Below are positions 61,012-64,000 of a DNA stretch of 64,000 nucleotides, in pieces. Made by a program: the position numbers and the translations under genes. The DNA is taken from contig BROG01000138.1 in NCBI GenBank assembly GCA_030159075.1, forward strand, positions 62,001-126,000, given 5' to 3'. The notes below the pieces were generated by a model that ran no database searches, had not been told where the DNA came from, and saw nothing but the letters and a program-made list of their open reading frames with translations. This DNA comes from Atrina japonica (taxonomy: Eukaryota; Mollusca; Bivalvia; Pterioida; Pinnidae). Within the stretch, counting starts at the first letter, position 1, and every line of letters starts with the position of its first letter.

Positions 61012-62146
61012 CATGTAACAAAATGATTTTTATTGTTTATGAAATGCCTACATAAATCTTCAAATATGTGAAAAAATAATCTGAATGGTGATATGAAAAT
61101 GTTTTTATAGAATTTTTAAAGTAATTTAATTTTTGTATTGACAACATAAACCATTTTTACTGTTTAAATAATTTTAAATGTAAAATTTTAGATATTTATA
61201 CTTGTTACTGTGATTTTCAAAACCACCATTATATAATGTTATATCAATTGTACAACTTATTTTATAGCAGTATTATGTTTGCTTGCTTTATGATAAATTG
61301 AATTTTTTAGATATTTTTTGTATTCATGTAAGTGCTATTCTTATTTGTATTTTTAGTTTCTTTATCACTGTATATGCCTTAGAATATTCATGACATTGAG
61401 TGAAAGGTTATCATCTCTCTCTAAATATTTCAAAAGAAATGGGAGAAAGAACTAGGTATCTTTGTTATTATTGTAGAACATATCCTGACAGATCCCTGAC
61501 CTGAAAGTGCTCAGAAATCTATATTTCAAAATTTTATGTTCCAATTTCATAAGAAAACGTAATTATAAGGCCAAGGTCTCTCATCTTAACCGGAGGCATT
61601 AAGTCAAAAGTCAATATGAGAGGCTAAGGGTCAATATAAGAGGTCCAAGGCCTGATATCATTAAACGGAGGCTGATTATGCATTGTGTATTTATCAGACA
61701 GCTGCTTTGTTATGTCCATGTTTGTGTATATAAGATTTTTCCTATGCTGATAAGGTTTCTCATAAGCTGGACACATTTGTTTTTCGCACATTTTCTCGTA
61801 TTGGCCAATCTTTTACAATATTGATCGCCTTTACCTGGTCATTTCCTGCATATTATGGCAGCATATAAGTAGTTATTTAATGATAGATGGTTAAGGGCCC
61901 TCCACACATATCAGAGTATTGAAAAAGCTGTATATATCCGTCCATTATATATTGTGTTCACTATCCGTCCATTAGCAAGAGTAACATCTCTATCTGTGAT
62001 TGAAGGTGATACTTTTTAAAGAGAGACATTAGTCAACTGTAGTAAAGAATAACAAGATATGCTGTATTGTACTAAAAATGTTTCAGAATCTTCACTTTGA
62101 CTTATTTCCTTCTCTCCCTGTGGAGAATAGGGCCAAGTCCCCCCAT

Positions 62147-62239
62147 TTTGACCTTTCTTGCATCCGTCCATGTTCTGAAGTTCAGTTCTTTCAGCGCTCT
62201 CTCCACAGTTCTTCTCCAATTCTCCTTTGGTCTACCTCT
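62147..62239 (-). pseudogene. LINE ORF2 C-terminal remnant
   Basis: On the minus strand it reads RGRPKENWRRTVERALKE, then LNFRTWTDARKVK. The RGRPK.NWRRT..RE pattern is typical of the end of non-LTR retrotransposon reverse-transcriptase proteins. No reverse transcriptase domain remains, and the frame stops or shifts on either side. Short dead fragment. Confidence 0.6.
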
Positions 62240-63583
62240 CGGTGTCCATGTTAGTCACCATACCTGTACTCAGAGGAAGATGAGAGGAGATGTTCAACTT
62301 GGATGTGATGTGGAAACGCTATTAACATTAGAATTTAATATGGCAGTAGATTAAGGGTTAGATATTGGTGTTATGCAGTGATGGCACAGTCCCATTTAAG
62401 TGCAGAGTCCATACTGATAGTGACACATCCACTGGTGTCTTTGAAAGAAACAGGGACTTTATTGAGAATACATATTTTGTTTGCTATCTAGATTTCATTC
62501 TGCTATATAGCTAAAGATTGTACTCTGTGTCAAGTCTAATACGGACCTCTAACTTAAAATTAAGGTGATTCTGGCACATTTTTATATGTTGACCCCAGAG
62601 AAATGCATGCAATGATTATCATTTTCTGTTTGATTTAAAATCTGAGAACCAGTCACAATGTCACATTCAAGTATCTAGTCATATAAAGAAATTGGTTGCA
62701 GTTATGAGTTTAACAAATATAAACCACATTTAACCCCTCAAACTTTGGAACCCGTTTTCACCACAGCACAGTTGGTGCATTTTAGTTAGATATGTAACTT
62801 TGTACCGTATGAGCATGTTTTTGAAAGGGGTCATATCAGAATATAACACTGTATGTGTATTTAAATTAGCACACTCATATTTTAGTGCTCTAAGGAGGTA
62901 TAGACTTATTAGCACAATCTTAAATTTGTGCAAGTAATTTCATGTATTTTGTCGTGTATACAGTATGACAGAATGGAGAAATTTTAGCTTTGCCCTTGAA
63001 TTAGCACAATGACTAATATCACTAAAATAAGTGCTTGTACAGTAATTCAGTCTAAAAGTACCTGCTCTTGAGCCTATGAGAAGTGTATTATGGGTAGTTG
63101 TTTGAACATAATAAATTTAAGATAGAAAATTGGATTATAAGTGATAAATGACAATGTTTGTTACTGGATATTTTATGTTTCAGCAGAAACTTTGAAAGTT
63201 GTAGAGTTTTGAGTGACTTCAATTGTTATGTTACACAATATTTCTTATATAACAAAATTTGAGATCTGTTTGTGTTGGTTTTTATGACATTTTTCTGCAA
63301 AACTGTTTTATGAATGTAGATAAAAGTCCCAAGGTCTTTGTTTACATAAATTATGAAAATATTTATAATAAACTTTGTTGCAAGGATCTGTTAGTCATGA
63401 AGGGTCTCAAGTCTATAGACTCAAAACACTGCTGATCTTGGTTTTTTTTTATTATTATTATATCAGAAAGACATTCTTTCATTTATAAATTGACAAGTTT
63501 TGCAATTGGATGTAAACAAAATTTAAAACTGATTCAACTTGAGCAATATGTAAATAGTACTATATTTAGAACAAGTTTCTTTT

Positions 63584-63671
63584 AACCCTACCACCCCTAC
63601 GTATTTAAATGGTATGCTCTTTTCTAATGTCTGAGAACAGTCGATTATGTCTGTAGGGTTGAAAGGGTAAA
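63584..63671. mobile_element. Short MITE, inverted copy of 26283-26374
   Basis: TTTTAACCCTACCACCCC on the left and TAGGGTTGAAAGGGTAAAG on the right form inverted ends. The inner TGGTATGCTCTTTTCTAATG is the reverse complement of the intron 2 copy. Confidence 0.5.
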
Positions 63672-64000
63672 GTTACTCTTTTTTCAGATTGTCATGTGTT
63701 TGGACAAAACAGACTTTTTTTGTAATTACTTGACGAGTTGAGAAACTGCATCAACTTAAAACATTATAATGACCAAAGAGTCTAAAATTCAACATTTGTC
63801 TTGGTGTGTTCTTGTGGTTTAAATACGGAACTCACAAAGTGTCTTCAGACAGCTCTTTTCAACCCTGTACATCTTAATTTAATTTTCTGTACATCTGTTT
63901 TAGTTTTCTAAAACTATGCAGTGAACAATATTTTTGTTGTCCAATTAATAGAAACAATTTATATGAATTAAAATTTGTGAAATATTGTGAAGGACCACTT

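Larger units (their letters stand above)
58723..64000. other. Intergenic DNA downstream of ANKS6
   Basis: AT-rich. Holds the minisatellite at 59400, the MITEs at 60535 and 63584 and the LINE remnant at 62147. No exon of a further gene is recognisable. Confidence 0.55.

Noticed and set aside
62097..62354. 85-codon plus-strand frame
   Set aside because: It is the opposite strand of the LINE ORF2 remnant at 62147-62239.

Overview
This is AT-rich nuclear DNA from an animal, most likely a bivalve mollusc. The two genes are typical of metazoans, the introns are long and full of repeats, and several SINEs have a tRNA-like head followed by the 'ACTGAAATATTGTTGAG' tail seen in molluscan V-type SINEs such as RUDI. 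The species cannot be read from the sequence. I see no prokaryotic operon, CRISPR array, rRNA gene or intact tRNA gene.

Layout. (1) 867-16798, plus strand: METTL17, the mitochondrial ribosome assembly factor. Fourteen exons are in the window; the 5' end with the transit peptide lies upstream. The exons join in one frame into 540 codons plus a stop. (2) 16799-20627: intergenic DNA with an E-box/CRE/CCAAT/YY1-like cluster just before the next gene. (3) 20628-57956, plus strand: a complete ANKS6 (ankyrin repeats plus SAM domain, a nephronophthisis/ciliary inversin-compartment protein). It has 18 exons and 812 codons, and its 3' UTR ends near an AATAAA at 58701. Intron 2 alone is 16.8 kb and holds most of the satellites and transposons. 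(4) 58723-64000: intergenic DNA with a 70-bp minisatellite, a pogo-like MITE and a LINE remnant. The two genes are simply neighbours; nothing suggests a shared function.

Repeats dominate the non-coding DNA. They include at least a dozen minisatellites (23 to 148 bp periods, one with a regular 148-bp higher-order unit), long (TA)n tracts, hAT-like elements with CAGGGGTC-type ends (one with a broken transposase-like ORF), several CAGTRAAACC/CAGTAGAAC pogo-like MITE families with TA target duplications, two neighbouring inverted-repeat elements in ANKS6 intron 1, and tRNA-derived SINEs.

The most unusual signal is that several minisatellites start at or overlap exon-intron boundaries. The array before METTL17 exon 8 repeats the exon's own 3' splice site. 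The array after that exon and the array after ANKS6 exon 13 repeat their 5' splice-site sequence. Others sit within a few bases to tens of bases of splice sites of ANKS6 exons 2, 4 and 17. I found no convincing new gene system.
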